Below are positions 45,801 through 56,312 of a stretch of DNA of 64,000 bases, in pieces; position 1 is the first letter of the stretch, and each line of letters starts with the position of its first letter. Source of the stretch: Thereva unica. Lineage: Eukaryota; Arthropoda; Insecta; Diptera; Therevidae. The position numbers and the translations under genes were made by a program. Below the pieces are notes generated by a model. It saw only the letters and a program-made list of their open reading frames with translations. It ran no database searches and was not told the DNA's origin. The DNA is taken from positions 97,576,070 to 97,640,069 of the forward strand of contig OX465282.1 of NCBI GenBank assembly GCA_949987705.1, in the 5' to 3' direction.

Positions 45801-48800
45801 ACAACAAAATTCGTAGTTTGGTGACGAATTTTTTTGAGTACCTTTGGTCTGTAGCCACTCGCCTCCAATGAAGTCGTTGTAGCGGAAATAGAGAGGGTTT
45901 CCGATAATCCAAATGTGTCGTACCGCCGCCGGAGTTAAACGTGAGTGGAACGATTCTAAAGAGGATAATGAAGTAAGATCTTCATCTCCTCCCAAACTAA
46001 GTGCAATTTACTTAATGATTGTTGCCTGGAAATGCCGTCGCAAGAATGATCGATGCCGAGCCAGTTTTTTAGGATACAATTTTGATAACGAAAAAAGCTC
46101 ATTTTACACTCTCTGGCGGAGTCAATAAACAAAACTGTCGACAAAGAACCCTCACGTCATGCACGAAACACCACTGCATGACGAGAAAGTCACTGTTTTA
46201 GGTCGAAGGGTGCTCAAAAGCCATCATTGGTCCATTTTTGTTTAAAGCTCGAGAAACCCGCGACGACGCGCGATGCTGGTGAACTTCTTGTGTCCGAAAA
46301 CGCGTGAGAAAGGTATGTCGAACCTTTTATCAAAAAGACGGCGCACAGGTCAATGGAGGTCGACATTGTATTCAAAAAACTAATTTAAAATAAGTGTTCG
46401 AGAATATCCTAAATAAATCTTGCTCATTTGTCAAAATCGGCTAAAAATGCCGGAGTTATTGAATGTTGAAATAACGAAGGCCTAGATGGCGCACCTCACC
46501 GAGTATGCAAATTTGCATATTTTATTGGGGCGCCCCAAGAGTTTTCTATGTAACAAGGGGCCGCAGTATCATAAGTTTGGAAACCACTAATATAAGCAAA
46601 CTTGACCGCAACAACAATAGTAGATTGTTCTACAAGTAAAGAAAAGTGATAGTTTTCCAGTGAATTTACACGAGCTGGAAAACTCACTTTTCTTAGCGCT
46701 TTGAACATGCTATTTTTTCGGTAATCGTATAGAAATGACGTACATTTAATAAAATCAAAAATTGCAAAGAAAATATTACACATTGAAAATCAAAAATTGT
46801 AAAGAAATAATAATTGGTCAAAGTAGGCCATTTTCTGTTGACAATTAATCGCACTGTAATTAAAGTTATATCTAAATTCGTGAAGAAAAGTGTTGCTAAC
46901 TAGAAAAGTATCACTTTTCTTTACGATTTTTGATTAAACAATATACGTCATTTCTATACGATTCCCGAAAAAATACATTGTTTAACTTGAACAGACGAGT
47001 AGCGAAATTTGTTCAGGGGCCAGTTCGTGTATGGCGAACGACGATAATCGTACGAAAAAAAATTGAAGTCGAAAAATTTTGTCGACGAAAATTTTAGCGT
47101 TCGCATAGGTCGAAAGAAATTTTTTCGTATCCCCGATAGAAACCACAATATTGAAACACGAAAAATGTTACAACAACTGCTGTAAAAATATACAACTATT
47201 TATTATTTGAAAATTATTAATCATAATAAGGCAAAAACTCGATAGCCCAAGATCTTTCGAGTGCCTTTCGTCGGCTTCAGACGAAAATTTTCAATTTTTC
47301 GACCTACGCGAACCCAAGACGAAAAAATTTTCAGCCTCCGTGATGAGCAGACGTGTTTTAATGAGGAAAAAGAATCTTGTAACTTATGTTCTCTAGGGTT
47401 GGCCAAAAAAGCAATTGTTAAAATAAAAGTTAACACATAAAAAAAAAAGTGGAAGTAATTATTAAAACGGAGGAGCTAAAGCTAGATGTTAAATTAAAAA
47501 ATGAATTTAACAATTATTATAAGAAAATTCAATAAAATAATAGTCAAAATAAAATAATAAAATCAACATTTTTATGAATATATTTTGACACCTTTGGTAG
47601 AAAGCGTGATTAATTTTTTTTAAATGAATTTTGATAGCGTATAAGCTATTGAATTTAGCAAAATCATTATAATAAGGACTTTTTTGTAGAGCATACGATT
47701 CTCTACAAAACTGCTATGAAGACATATTCGTTTTCTCTATGTATTGGCAGTGTATTCTCGATTTATAGTTTTGTTATTACATTAGTATTGCTTTTTAATT
47801 TAACTAATTGTCAGAGTTAATTAATATTTTTGTTTCAATTGGATGTTATAATTTTTCTTTATAAAAGAATAGTAATAGAGTTAAGCCTTCTAATACAGAA
47901 GGCGCACTTCTTAGCTGAACCAAGAAAAGTTTACCTACTTAGCACAACCAAGCACTGAGACGCAAGCAACAGGAAACATAAGTGGTCACGTAAGATTTAA
48001 AAGACTCCTTTTAAGGACATCTTTACCAATGCTCACGCTAAAGACATTAATATTATTATTTACATTAATGAACATACGGTTTACAGGTTCAAATCTGCCG
48101 TAATTCGTGTTAGAGGAGTTAATTTGTAAAAGAGGTGATCCTCTCAGGTTATAACGACTCTCTCTAAACGATGCATGACGAGCTAGAAAACCTGAGTGGA
48201 CCTTTCCATTAAGGAGCTGATGAACAAATACAACATGGGCCACCTCACGACACTTATGAAGTTGAGTAACTTAAGCCGGGATTCATTTGATGGAAGACCT
48301 ATTGGGTTTTCCCAAGGAAGATGCTTCAATGCGAATCGAACAAACCTTCGTTGAACCGATTCAATAGTTCTAACATGCGAATTGTAATGAGAAGACTAAA
48401 CCTGGGACGCATATTCTAGTAATGGTCTGACAAGGGAAATGTATAGGTGTTTAGTAATCAAGGGGTTGTCAAATTCTTCGATATCGTCTCGTTTTCGTCT
48501 AAACAAACGATGACATATTTGTAATCGTCTTCGTTTAGACGTTAGTGCTTGTTAAATTGTATGTTGGGATTGTTAATTATTTTGATAGCTTTAATTTGTT
48601 TTGCATAATAGGTCAAAATTTACAAACGCAAGGCAATACGAGATTATCGTCTCCAGGAGAAATATATTTTCGTCTCGTCTCGTTATTTCGTTTCGTTTCC
48701 TCATCGTCTCGTCTTCGGGAGTACAGGCCCAGAAAAGGTGTAGTTAAAAATTATAGGATCACGTCTCCTACTAAAAGTCATAACTTCACATTTACCAATA

Positions 48801-51800
48801 TTAAGAACCAGGTTGTTGTTAGCACACCAAGAGTAAAAGGTATCAAGGTTAACTTGCAGAAGTTTGCAATCCTCCATACTCTTCTAAACTCCTTCTAATA
48901 CTATGTTGTTCTTATGAAAAATCTAAATGCTCTTCAAATTTATTTTTTCTATTGTTGTAAGCATTTTTTTAGTTATTTGTACAATTAAAAAAAACACTCT
49001 CGAAAAAGAAATATTGCTCTTTTTATCCAACCCTAGTTCTCATTCCGTTTGTTCCAGCTGTTTTAAAACCGACTGGACTCAAAGCGAACCGTCTAAACAA
49101 ATTTTCGCTTTGGGGCGCCCCAAAAGGAGAGACAAAGCGAACCGTCTAAACAGGCACAAAGCTTGACAAAAGGCCGTATCAGAATCTCAAAATTGGCAGC
49201 GTGCAGCAAATTAGGACGTGAGATTAACATGCCGTACGCTGCTGTGGTGCTGCTTTGTTTGTTATTTTAGCAGCCTCAGCCAATAGAAAAGGCTGTATCA
49301 GAACCTAAAAATGTGCAGCGTGCAGCAGCAGCGCCAGAGCAGCATGCTGCAGTCTGTATCAGATCCTGTTGTTTCATCCGTGCAGCGCAATTTTTGTTTG
49401 ACAGTAAAACCTCGAAATAAAATTTTTGAAAATGTTAATAATCCCTCCATGATCTAATTCTTTTAACAAAAAACTACCGCCTGTTGTTCACTCGATGAAA
49501 ATTTCGCGCGTCTTCTTTAAATTTACTTGTCAAGTAAGAAGTGTCAAAAGTGCTGCATGTATATATGCAGCAAAATTAGAGTTTAGGCCGTATCAGAACC
49601 TCTGCAGCGCTGCACCGACAAGTGTTTCTATTGGCTGAGGCTGGTAAAATGACAAGCAAAGCAGCACCAGAGCAGCGTGCTGCATTTTCATCTCAAGGCC
49701 GTATCAGATCAAATTTTCGAGCAGCGGCAGCAGCAGCGGAAGAGGCAGCATGCTGCCTCTTGTATCAGATTCATTGTAGCAGCAGCAGGCAGCAAACGCT
49801 TTGCGGTGGTTAGCGTCTCAAAGAAAAAACTGAAATGTCAAAAAAAGCTGCCTTGAAGAGCAGCAAAATTAGGATTAGGAATGAAAAAGCAGCAGCAGCA
49901 CTCAGTGCTGCTTCTGTGGTCATGTGACACGCTTTGACCAATAGAAACAGTTTGCTGCTGATATTTTTGTTGCGCTGCTTTGGATCTGATACAGCCTTCA
50001 AACTCTAATTTTGTTGCATATATACATGCAGCACTTTTGACACTTCTTACTTGACAAGTGAATTTAAAGAAGACGCGCGAAATTTTCAATGAGTGAACAA
50101 CAGGCGGTAGTTTTTTGTTAAAAGAATTAGATCATGGAGGGATTATTAACATTTTCAAAAATTTTATTTCGAGGTTTTACTGTCAAACAAAAATTGCGCT
50201 GCACGGGTGAGACAACAGGATCTGATACAGACTGCAGCATGCTGCTCTGGCGCTGCTGCTGCACGCTGCACATTTTTAGGTTCTGATACAGCCTTTTGAG
50301 ATGAAAATGCAGCACACTGCTCTGGTGCTGCTTTGCTTGTCATTTTACCAGCCTCAGCCAATAGAAACACTTGTCGGTGTAGCGCTGCAGAGGTTCTGAT
50401 ACGGCCTAAACACTTGTGATTGCAGCGCTGCATGAAATTCTGAATCAGCCTAGGGATAATGGCAACAAATGAATTTCATTATTTTATTGCCCTCATAAAT
50501 GAGCTCATCGAAATAGAAAAACTCCGCAAAAAATGTGTCACATTTTAAAATGGCTAAGATTGCTGCTTCGCAAAATTTATATGGGAAAGCGTCGTGGGTT
50601 TCTATTGCATGCAAATTGTTTTTTTTTTGTTTGGCATTTGGACGGATGGAGTGCTCATCACTTTATTCAACCCCCTTTCAGCACAGAGGCATGAGATTGT
50701 GAGCTGATGCCGCAGCAATTGTGAGCAGTTGAACGCTTCCAAACGAAATACTATTAGCCCCTAGGCCGATTCCCGTCAAACAGTCGAACGAATTAGTCCA
50801 GAGAGCGATGGTTTTTTTTTTAAATAACGTGCCCCTTCGGTTTCTCGACGCTATCATTAAGAAAAAAAAAACTAGGAATTATATGAATGTTTTTGGATAA
50901 ATTCGATCCTGGGAACAGAGAAAAAACGTTAATAATATTACCGAAAACAGTTTTCTTCACGTTTCAGGTGCGAAAAAATGTTTGTAAAACAAAACTGGGT
51001 TTAAAAAACAAAAAAAATGTTTTGAGCAATTGAGATTGGTCAACAACTTTTTGCAAAACAAAATAAAAATCATGAAATATGCCAATTTTTGTATAAGCTA
51101 AGGCTGGTCGTCCACTGGAAGCGTATTCGAGCGGCTACGCGCTTCGGCGACATGAGTGGCTACAAGCGGCTTTGAGATATGCGGCTTCACGCTACAGGGG
51201 TCGTCCACTGCAAGCTTTTCATGCTGCTCAGTTTGAAGTGAATTTGACATAATAATTTTGTGTTTAAATTTGTTAGTAGCCGCTTGAATACGCTTCCAGT
51301 GGACGACCAGCCTTAGGCCGAAATTTAACGTAATAATATTGTAATGGAAGAAGAGGATACATATTTTTTGGAAAATTCTACCTGGATGAGGCGTAGAATC
51401 AATAAAAAAGACGAACATATTGTGTTAGCCCTATTTTAGAAAAGAGGATGTGCCTGGGGGAGTTCCATCATCTACACAGGAAAATCCCCTTAAATTCTTC
51501 GACTATTATCATATGAACCTCAACACATTCCAATATATTTTGGATGCTATAGCGCCAATTATCAGCAGGGATTCTAACTTAAGACAGACTATTCCTACTG
51601 CGGAAAGTCTCAGTGTGACTCTGCTAAAAGTTTATTCAAAAAAATCTAAAAGGGCCATACAATTGAAGAATGTGCACGCATTTTATCTTTATGGCACTGA
51701 ATTGACTTGCTATTTCTTTTTTGAAGTAAAGTATATTCCTATTAACTAAACTAGCTGCAACATTCATATCTCAGATGTTTAGTAGTGGTGGGCAAAATGG

Positions 51801-53921
51801 CTCTTTTCAGTTCCGTCCACTAAAAAGAACCATTCAAAAGATCCGTTCATTCGGTTCATTTGGGTCATTGGAGTAAAATATGGTTAAAACGTCAAAACAT
51901 GGAGTGCCCGTAAATACAACTACAAATAAACACCTGAATTTCAATTAAATACTAAACACAATTTTTGCTACTAATAAGAATCAATTTTTATAATATGTGT
52001 AATTAGAACTAAATCTTAAATGTCTTCGTGAAACTTTCTTAACACTAATCTGCTTTGGAGAAAATTAATTCCTAATTCGAGCGGCTACGCGCGACCGATC
52101 CAAATTAATTTGGATTCGCGCGGCATGCTCGAATACGCCTATAGCCGCCCGCTCGAAGTCGCTTGCAGTGGACGACGTTTGTATGAAATTCATTATGTTG
52201 GATCTGTCGCGCATAGCCGCTCATGTAGCCGAAGCGCGTAGCCGCTCGAATACGCTTCCAGTGGACGACCAGCCTAAGACATCCACGAGAACCTTCTCTT
52301 CCGATTCTACTATGGATTTCCATAAATACATATCAAAATTTTAATTTATATAACTAAAACGATCTTGTTATCTACAAAAACTTACTTCTTCGCATCCAAA
52401 TGCCTTCTACCAATTGTTAAATTCACTCGGTCATCGAGCAGAACGAGATCTTCTCCAATTTTATTGGAAGTTTCAATGATAATGTCGTTGAGATAATGTT
52501 TAGCCATAATTTCCTCTTTACTTCCTTGCTGAAAATTAATGGATTTTAATTATACAATCAAAAATATTATTTAAATTTACTACCTTTGGGGGAATAATGC
52601 ACAAATCAAACGGTGATAACAATTTTGGCCATTTTAAGCAATCATCGCTTGATAGCACTTCTAAAGAAGCTGCGAGTAGTCGAGTTATACCAATTCCATA
52701 GCATCCCATTATTAAGTTATCAGGTTTACCATTCGACTTAAGGAATGTTGCTCCCAATGGTTTTGAATACTTATCTTTTAATAAGAAAGTATGTCCTATC
52801 TATAGAATAACATTATTTTGTAATAAAATACATATTTATGAAGTCCTACTTCTATTCCTTTGGAGGACGTTAATTCATTAGAACTGCAATTTGGACAGGA
52901 TGTTATCTCACCACAAAGTTCTTTATTTGAAGCAAATTCACATTTGTTACATTGAACAATATTATCTTCTCCTACTGTGGATTGTATATGATATTCATGA
53001 GATTTTAGCCCACCTATAGACCCTGTACATCCATTTACTGTTGAATGTTTCAAATATTTAAAGTGGTTTTTAAGTATTTTAATAAATTAACTTGAATACC
53101 TTTAACCCAAGGAATTTCTAACATATTGAATATTTTTGCATACATTTTATTAACTTCCTCGTAAGTACTTTCAGCTTCTTCAATTCCTTGATCAAATGTG
53201 TACAAATCCTTCATAATGAACTCTTTTGTTCGCATTAAACCAAATCTCGGCTTAAGTTCATCACGAAACTTCGGCCCAATCTGCATGGAGAACATTAGAA
53301 CTTTCTTCAGTTATTTACATGTTATCCACCTGATATAATCTCAATGGTAATTGCTTATAAGATATAGGAGACGACATTGCTATAAGATCAGTTACTGCCT
53401 CTTCGTGCGTCTAAAATGTAAGGGTGGTAAAGTTAATTGATAATGAAAAAATACAAAACTTAGTACGGGACTGATTATGTGATTTCGATTCTGTTTATCT
53501 TTGACTATGAATAACTCTCCACCGTCATCTGCTAGCCGCCCTAGTTAAGTAATAAACATGGAATTCGTTTTTATCACATAGGATTTCAACAAACCTGATT
53601 TCTTCCATAGCGTCTCGCGGGTTAATATTGGCAGAGTAATCTTTTGAGCATTTATTTTACTAATATTGCTGTCTACTAGTTTTATGCATCTATCTAACGC
53701 TTTCTGTGCTATGGGTAAAATATGAAACGTGCCACAGCCTGTCGGTTTTATTAGTCCCAGATCTAATAGAAGCTGAATAGAATAGAATAAAATTAGAACA
53801 AAATAGAGGAGCTATAGCGATATACTTTTTGACTTTTTGATGATATATCATGGGATTTGACAATGGCATCTTTTGGGATTGTGGATAAAGGCCAGTAGAT
53901 TTTAGATAATTTATTTATCAT
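42889..53921 (-). CDS. PARS2: mitochondrial prolyl-tRNA synthetase
   Basis: Nine minus-strand exons: 53921-53826, 53772-53595, 53540-53467, 53410-53330, 53280-53100, 53037-52850, 52799-52584, 52528-52386 and 43078-42889. Every border is GT-AG, phases match, and the CDS totals 1347 nt, giving 448 aa (human PARS2 is 475). It attaches proline to mitochondrial tRNA-Pro. Motif 1 region TRETLWKKSGRL, the PTHEE signature, motif 2 in KFRDELKPRFGLMRTKEF, motif 3 GCYGIGITRLLAAS, and the C-terminal anticodon-binding fold (RVNLTIGRRHLDAKKLGIPL across the last junction). Seven introns are 49-62 bp, but the last is 9307 bp and full of transposons, so the anticodon-binding exon is far away and easily missed. 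The start ATG was chosen as the first in frame before the conserved SKSQKLLLDLGL; a targeting peptide is plausible but not clear. Confidence 0.93.
43245..43259. repeat. poly-G tract (15 G)
   Basis: Fifteen G in a row on the plus strand within the PARS2 intron; its length could be unreliable in an assembly. Confidence 0.9.
44287..44998. mobile_element. MITE (outer) interrupted by a second MITE
   Basis: Inverted ends AAGGTACCTTTACATTATAT and its complement with TA on each side. The arms carry repeated TGACATGTCATATGAC-type palindromes. The 350-bp element at 44468-44817 sits in the middle. Confidence 0.75.
44468..44817. mobile_element. 350-bp MITE with target duplication TAT, nested
   Basis: Inverted ends AGGGGCCCATACACTACAAG and CTTGTAGTGTATGGGGACCT, flanked by TAT (44465-44467 and 44818-44820). 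Inserted inside the MITE at 44287-44998. The ends continue as GGTTTTATGCGTACAAAC and its complement. Confidence 0.85.
45358..45442 (-). mobile_element. SINE head fragment
   Basis: Minus-strand sequence with a diverged B box (GGGCTCAAATCTCGG) and TACCATCCCAAAGGTCCC matches the first 85 bp of the SINE at 1846. Confidence 0.65.
45568..46589. mobile_element. hAT-type element (internally replaced), 8-bp duplication
   Basis: Ends CAGCGGTTTCCAAACT and AGTTTGGAAACCACTA are typical of hAT elements. The flanks ATGTAAGC (45560-45567) and ATATAAGC (46590-46597) match at 7 of 8 positions. The interior contains a mariner-like relic rather than hAT coding sequence. Confidence 0.75.
45860..46440 (+). pseudogene. 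mariner-like transposase relic
   Basis: In shifting frames one can read VAEIERVSDNPNVSYRRRS, FTLSGGVNKQNCRQ and NPHVMHETPLHDEKVTV, an order typical of the DUF4817-associated mariner-type transposases found in insects. Stops and frameshifts are frequent; it is long dead. Confidence 0.65.
47985..48900 (-). pseudogene. Jockey/CR1-type LINE RT C-terminal fragment
   Basis: On the minus strand: WCANNNLVLNIGKCEVMTFS (48880-48770), then after an unrelated insert at about 48470-48725, LYISLVRPLLEYASQV, RTIESVQRRFVRFAL and the tail HVVFVHQLLNGKVHSGFL ending near 47986. The insert is rich in CGTCTCG/CGAGACG and GTTTAGACG hairpins and is probably a MITE. The LINE is 5'-truncated and broken. It lies in the same orientation as PARS2. 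Confidence 0.75.
49171..50451. repeat. compound foldback of GGCYGTATCAGA-type MITEs
   Basis: At least eleven copies of (A)GGCYGTATCAGAWC occur: six forward (49171, 49290, 49350, 49585, 49696, 49757) and five reversed (near 49997, 50233, 50294, 50406, 50451). Large arms 49360-49583 and 49998-50221 are inverted copies. A 111-bp segment at 49585-49695 lies at the inner end of the left arm, while its inverted copy (50295-50406) lies at the outer end of the right arm, so the arms are permuted. GCAGC-rich cores with the palindrome GCAGCATGCTGC recur between motif pairs. No coding capacity. Confidence 0.8.
49696..49997. mobile_element. 302-bp MITE with target duplication TCA, inside the compound foldback
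   Basis: Ends AGGCCGTATCAGATC and GGATCTGATACAGCCT flanked by TCA (49693-49695 and 49998-50000). This is the innermost insertion of the cluster. Confidence 0.8.
50452..51098. other. no recognised gene
   Basis: AT-rich intronic DNA, no element ends identified. Confidence 0.4.
51102..52274 (+). mobile_element. PIF/Harbinger element, internally deleted, target duplication TAA
   Basis: Ends GGCTGGTCGTCCACTGGAAG and its complement are flanked by TAA (51099-51101 and 52275-52277), the TWA duplication expected for PIF/Harbinger. The left 211 bp is itself a hairpin ending in a second inverted terminus at 51312. The centre carries a transposase N-terminal fragment. It has lost the catalytic half. 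Confidence 0.8.
51345..51749 (+). pseudogene. PIF/Harbinger (HARBI1-like) transposase N-terminal fragment
   Basis: A first frame with WMRRRINKKDEHIVLAL is followed after a shift by GVPSSTQENPLKFFDYYHMN and TFQYILDAIAPIISRDSNLR then IPTAESLSVTLLKV. This order (WxxP/R start, FFxYxRM, FxYIL, ISxEERL) is typical of the N-terminus of HARBI1-type transposases. The DDE domain is missing. Confidence 0.75.
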
Positions 53922-54539
53922 ATTATTTAATTATTACTTTAACATTAACGAGAAATATTAATATCGTTTTAATACGGTTCTTGTGGAATTGTTTGTTTGA
54001 AACTAACCTCAATGTTTAGATTGACACTTGAAAAAATCTCCCCATGACAGATGTGAAGTTTCAGAGAAGATAAAACCGGCCGGTGCCGGCCGGAGAAGTC
54101 TAATTATCCGTTAGATTTTAAACTCAACGGTGGCTCAAACGAATAATCGAAAAATGGATGTTTTCCACGAAAAATCCGCCAAAATATGGAAGCGATTGTC
54201 CGAAATGAGTCGCATACATATGTCTATGTTATTTTTACCTTTATTTATAGTGGAGTCAAATAAGCAAAACATAAGGAATTGTTTCCAGTCTCAACATTTT
54301 GTTTGGAACATGTTAGTTACATCGAATACTATACGAAATGGACATTTTCTACTTCTAGGAACCGTCACTACGTAAGTACGTAGCCATTTTGTTAAAAAGT
54401 GTCCATTTTAGTCATTCTTTCTAAATATAGATGCGTTAATCTCGGTATGTGTAGGTCCGAAAAAAGCGGGAAAAATAGAGGCTGTTCGTAATGATATTGG
54501 CTATCAGCGGTTGCAATATGAAATTTTTATCGGCACACA
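53922..54539. other. upstream region of PARS2, no other gene seen
   Basis: It must contain the PARS2 promoter on the minus strand. A GC-rich palindrome CCGGCCGGTGCCGGCCGG lies at about 54076-54093. A short plus-strand frame at 54130 has no known domain. Confidence 0.4.
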
Positions 54540-54720
54540 TAACCTCAAAAAGTCTGGATCTTCACACGATTGAGTGGATAAATGCCATGCTTGTAGATCG
54601 TGAAATTTCTTCTACCCTAGGTGTCTTAGTGTTAAGGCTATAAAGGGCGGATGAACTTTTGACCAAACTATCTGCATCTGGTTTCGATGTCATCGGTTAT
54701 GCAGATGATCTTGCCATCAT
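54540..54720 (+). pseudogene. R1-like LINE RT, left part of a split copy
   Basis: Reads IEWINAMLVDREISSTLG then DELLTKLSASGFDVIGYADD in shifted frames, up to the hAT insertion at 54721. The copy continues at 57551. Confidence 0.75.
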
Positions 54721-54789
54721 CTGGCCCGGCTCGAGGATATTTGGCGCCCTGGGGAAACAAGTGTTTGCCCCCCCCCCCTAAAGACATGG

Positions 54790-55190
54790 TACCATTGGTA
54801 TATTTTTTTTCTTTTCCGTATACCTTCTGATTGAGTGAGTGTTTTTTCAGCATCAAGATCATTTGCCAGCAAACTAGCTACTACACAAACATTTTCAAAA
54901 CTCTCATCTGATCTAAGTTTCCTCCGATACTGCGAATTCAGCTCCTTGCAATGATTTGCTAACTAAATTGATTTGATACAAAATTTTGTACCAAAAAACA
55001 GTTAGACAACAAAATGACATCGTTTTCATTTTTTTAGCCAGGGATTCCGCTATGCATCTAGCTTCAACATCGAATGATTGGTCTTCATTCATTTCAAATA
55101 ATGCATCATAAATTTCTCCCGATGTATAGCGGAATGGCCGAATAGCATCGATTCTACTTTCCCACCTTGTGTCACAGAGAGGTTTAACAG
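54790..55190 (-). pseudogene. hAT transposase fragment (ZMYM1/TTF-type)
   Basis: Minus strand reads LCDTRWESRIDAIRPFRY, then GEIYDALFEMNEDQSFD, LAKKMKTMSFCC and FWYKILYQINLVSKSLQ. This is the region around the conserved RWESR motif in hAT transposases related to zinc-finger MYM-type proteins. The rest of the protein, including the dimerisation domain, is missing or displaced by insertions. Confidence 0.78.
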
Positions 55191-55236
55191 TTAACAGCGG
55201 TTACTCCCCTTTTAACAATTTTTAGTGTATCACTAT

Positions 55237-55386
55237 AGGTGTCTTCGCGTACTCGCCTGCGGGTTCCATCGGGCGCCAGAAAGCGCCCGAAACCGCCAGA
55301 TTTCTGTTCTGTTCTGTAGGAACGAACGGAAATCTGGCGGTTTCTGGCGCCCGATGGAACCCGCAGGCGAGTACGCGAACACACCT
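55237..55386. mobile_element. 150-bp palindromic MITE with target duplication TAT
   Basis: Ends AGGTGTCTTCGCGTACTCGC and its near-complement, flanked by TAT (55234-55236 and 55387-55389). The arms cover nearly the whole length, with only a short centre. Confidence 0.82.
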
Positions 55387-55528
55387 TATATTGCTTTTTT
55401 TGGCCCACCCTAGTTTCTGGTTCCGTTTGTTCCACCTGTATTAAAGCGAACTGGACTCGAAGCGAAGTGTAAACGTGGAAAAAGCGGGATTAGAAAGGTT
55501 ACACAGATATAAGACGTCATATCTTATA

Positions 55529-56132
55529 GCAGCGAGCAATAATAATAAGAGTGATGAGCTAGAACAAATTTTCAAAAATGTTTCAATGCCCTTGAGATCA
55601 GCTGATAAAAATTTCAGTAGGAGTGAAAAAGTCAAAATATCAAAGATGTAATATCTATGATAAAAGGAGGCAGAATTGCTTTCACACTACACGCAACGTG
55701 TGTGAAAGAAAGATAAAAAATGAAGGGGAAGTGCCAATTTTCCAATTTAGCCAATATTTAGCTCAACACTGGAAGAATTGCAAAACGCCCGCGTTTTTAA
55801 TGTACAATACAAAGCCAAGTTTTAGAGTCGCGATGTGTACCAACAAGAATTTGCCCACGCATACATATACACATATTAGAGTCGGCTACATGTGCTCTGT
55901 TCCAATTCGACTTCCATTTGAATGTAAACATTCCAATAGGGGAAGCAAGCAGCATGTTCTGTTTCATTCATACTCTTGTGTTTTTGGTATGAAATGTATA
56001 TGTATCGCGCATTTGTTAATATTTTTTTGGACTTTTTGAATAATGGTAGTTCCAATCTCTTCTTTCATATGTTTAACTCTTTTACTTGTCCTTGAGCTCC
56101 ACCTAATCACTCTTGTTATTATTGCTCGCTGC
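55529..56132. mobile_element. 604-bp MITE with TTATA flanks
   Basis: Inverted ends GCAGCGAGCAATAATAATAA and TTGTTATTATTGCTCGCTGC, flanked by TTATA on both sides (55524-55528 and 56133-56137). The open frame inside has no protein features. Part of the 5-bp match could be chance. Confidence 0.75.
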
Positions 56133-56312
56133 TTATAGTTTCAAGTGTGTACGTCCAGTACAATCTACCTTCATATCTTAAGTGTCTATCTTTATTTTAT
56201 CCCTGAACCTGAGTCGGTATGTGGTGTCTACGTGTCACACCAACATCCCAATCAATGGAAAAAATTTTCTTTGTTTATCATTGTTCCAGCATTAGCTCGA
56301 TATACACTAGAA

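Larger units (their letters stand above)
43079..52385 (-). other. PARS2 last intron, 9.3 kb of nested repeats
   Basis: The donor GTAAGT is at 52385 and the acceptor TTCTTTACAG ends at 43079. It contains a poly-G tract, two nested MITEs (44287-44998), a SINE fragment, a hAT element with a mariner relic, a LINE fragment, a compound foldback and a PIF/Harbinger remnant, each listed separately. Segments 43260-44280, 46600-47980 and 50452-51098 show no gene. Small inverted repeats around ATACGTCATTTCTATACG-like sequence lie at 46720-46980. Confidence 0.9.

Noticed and set aside
49171..50451. CRISPR-like array from the regularly repeated TATCAGA motifs
   Set aside because: Motifs occur in both orientations, spacing is irregular and the context is a eukaryotic intron; they are transposon ends.
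55623..56039. 138-aa plus-strand protein
   Set aside because: Lies wholly within a MITE with inverted ends and flanking repeats; composition not protein-like.
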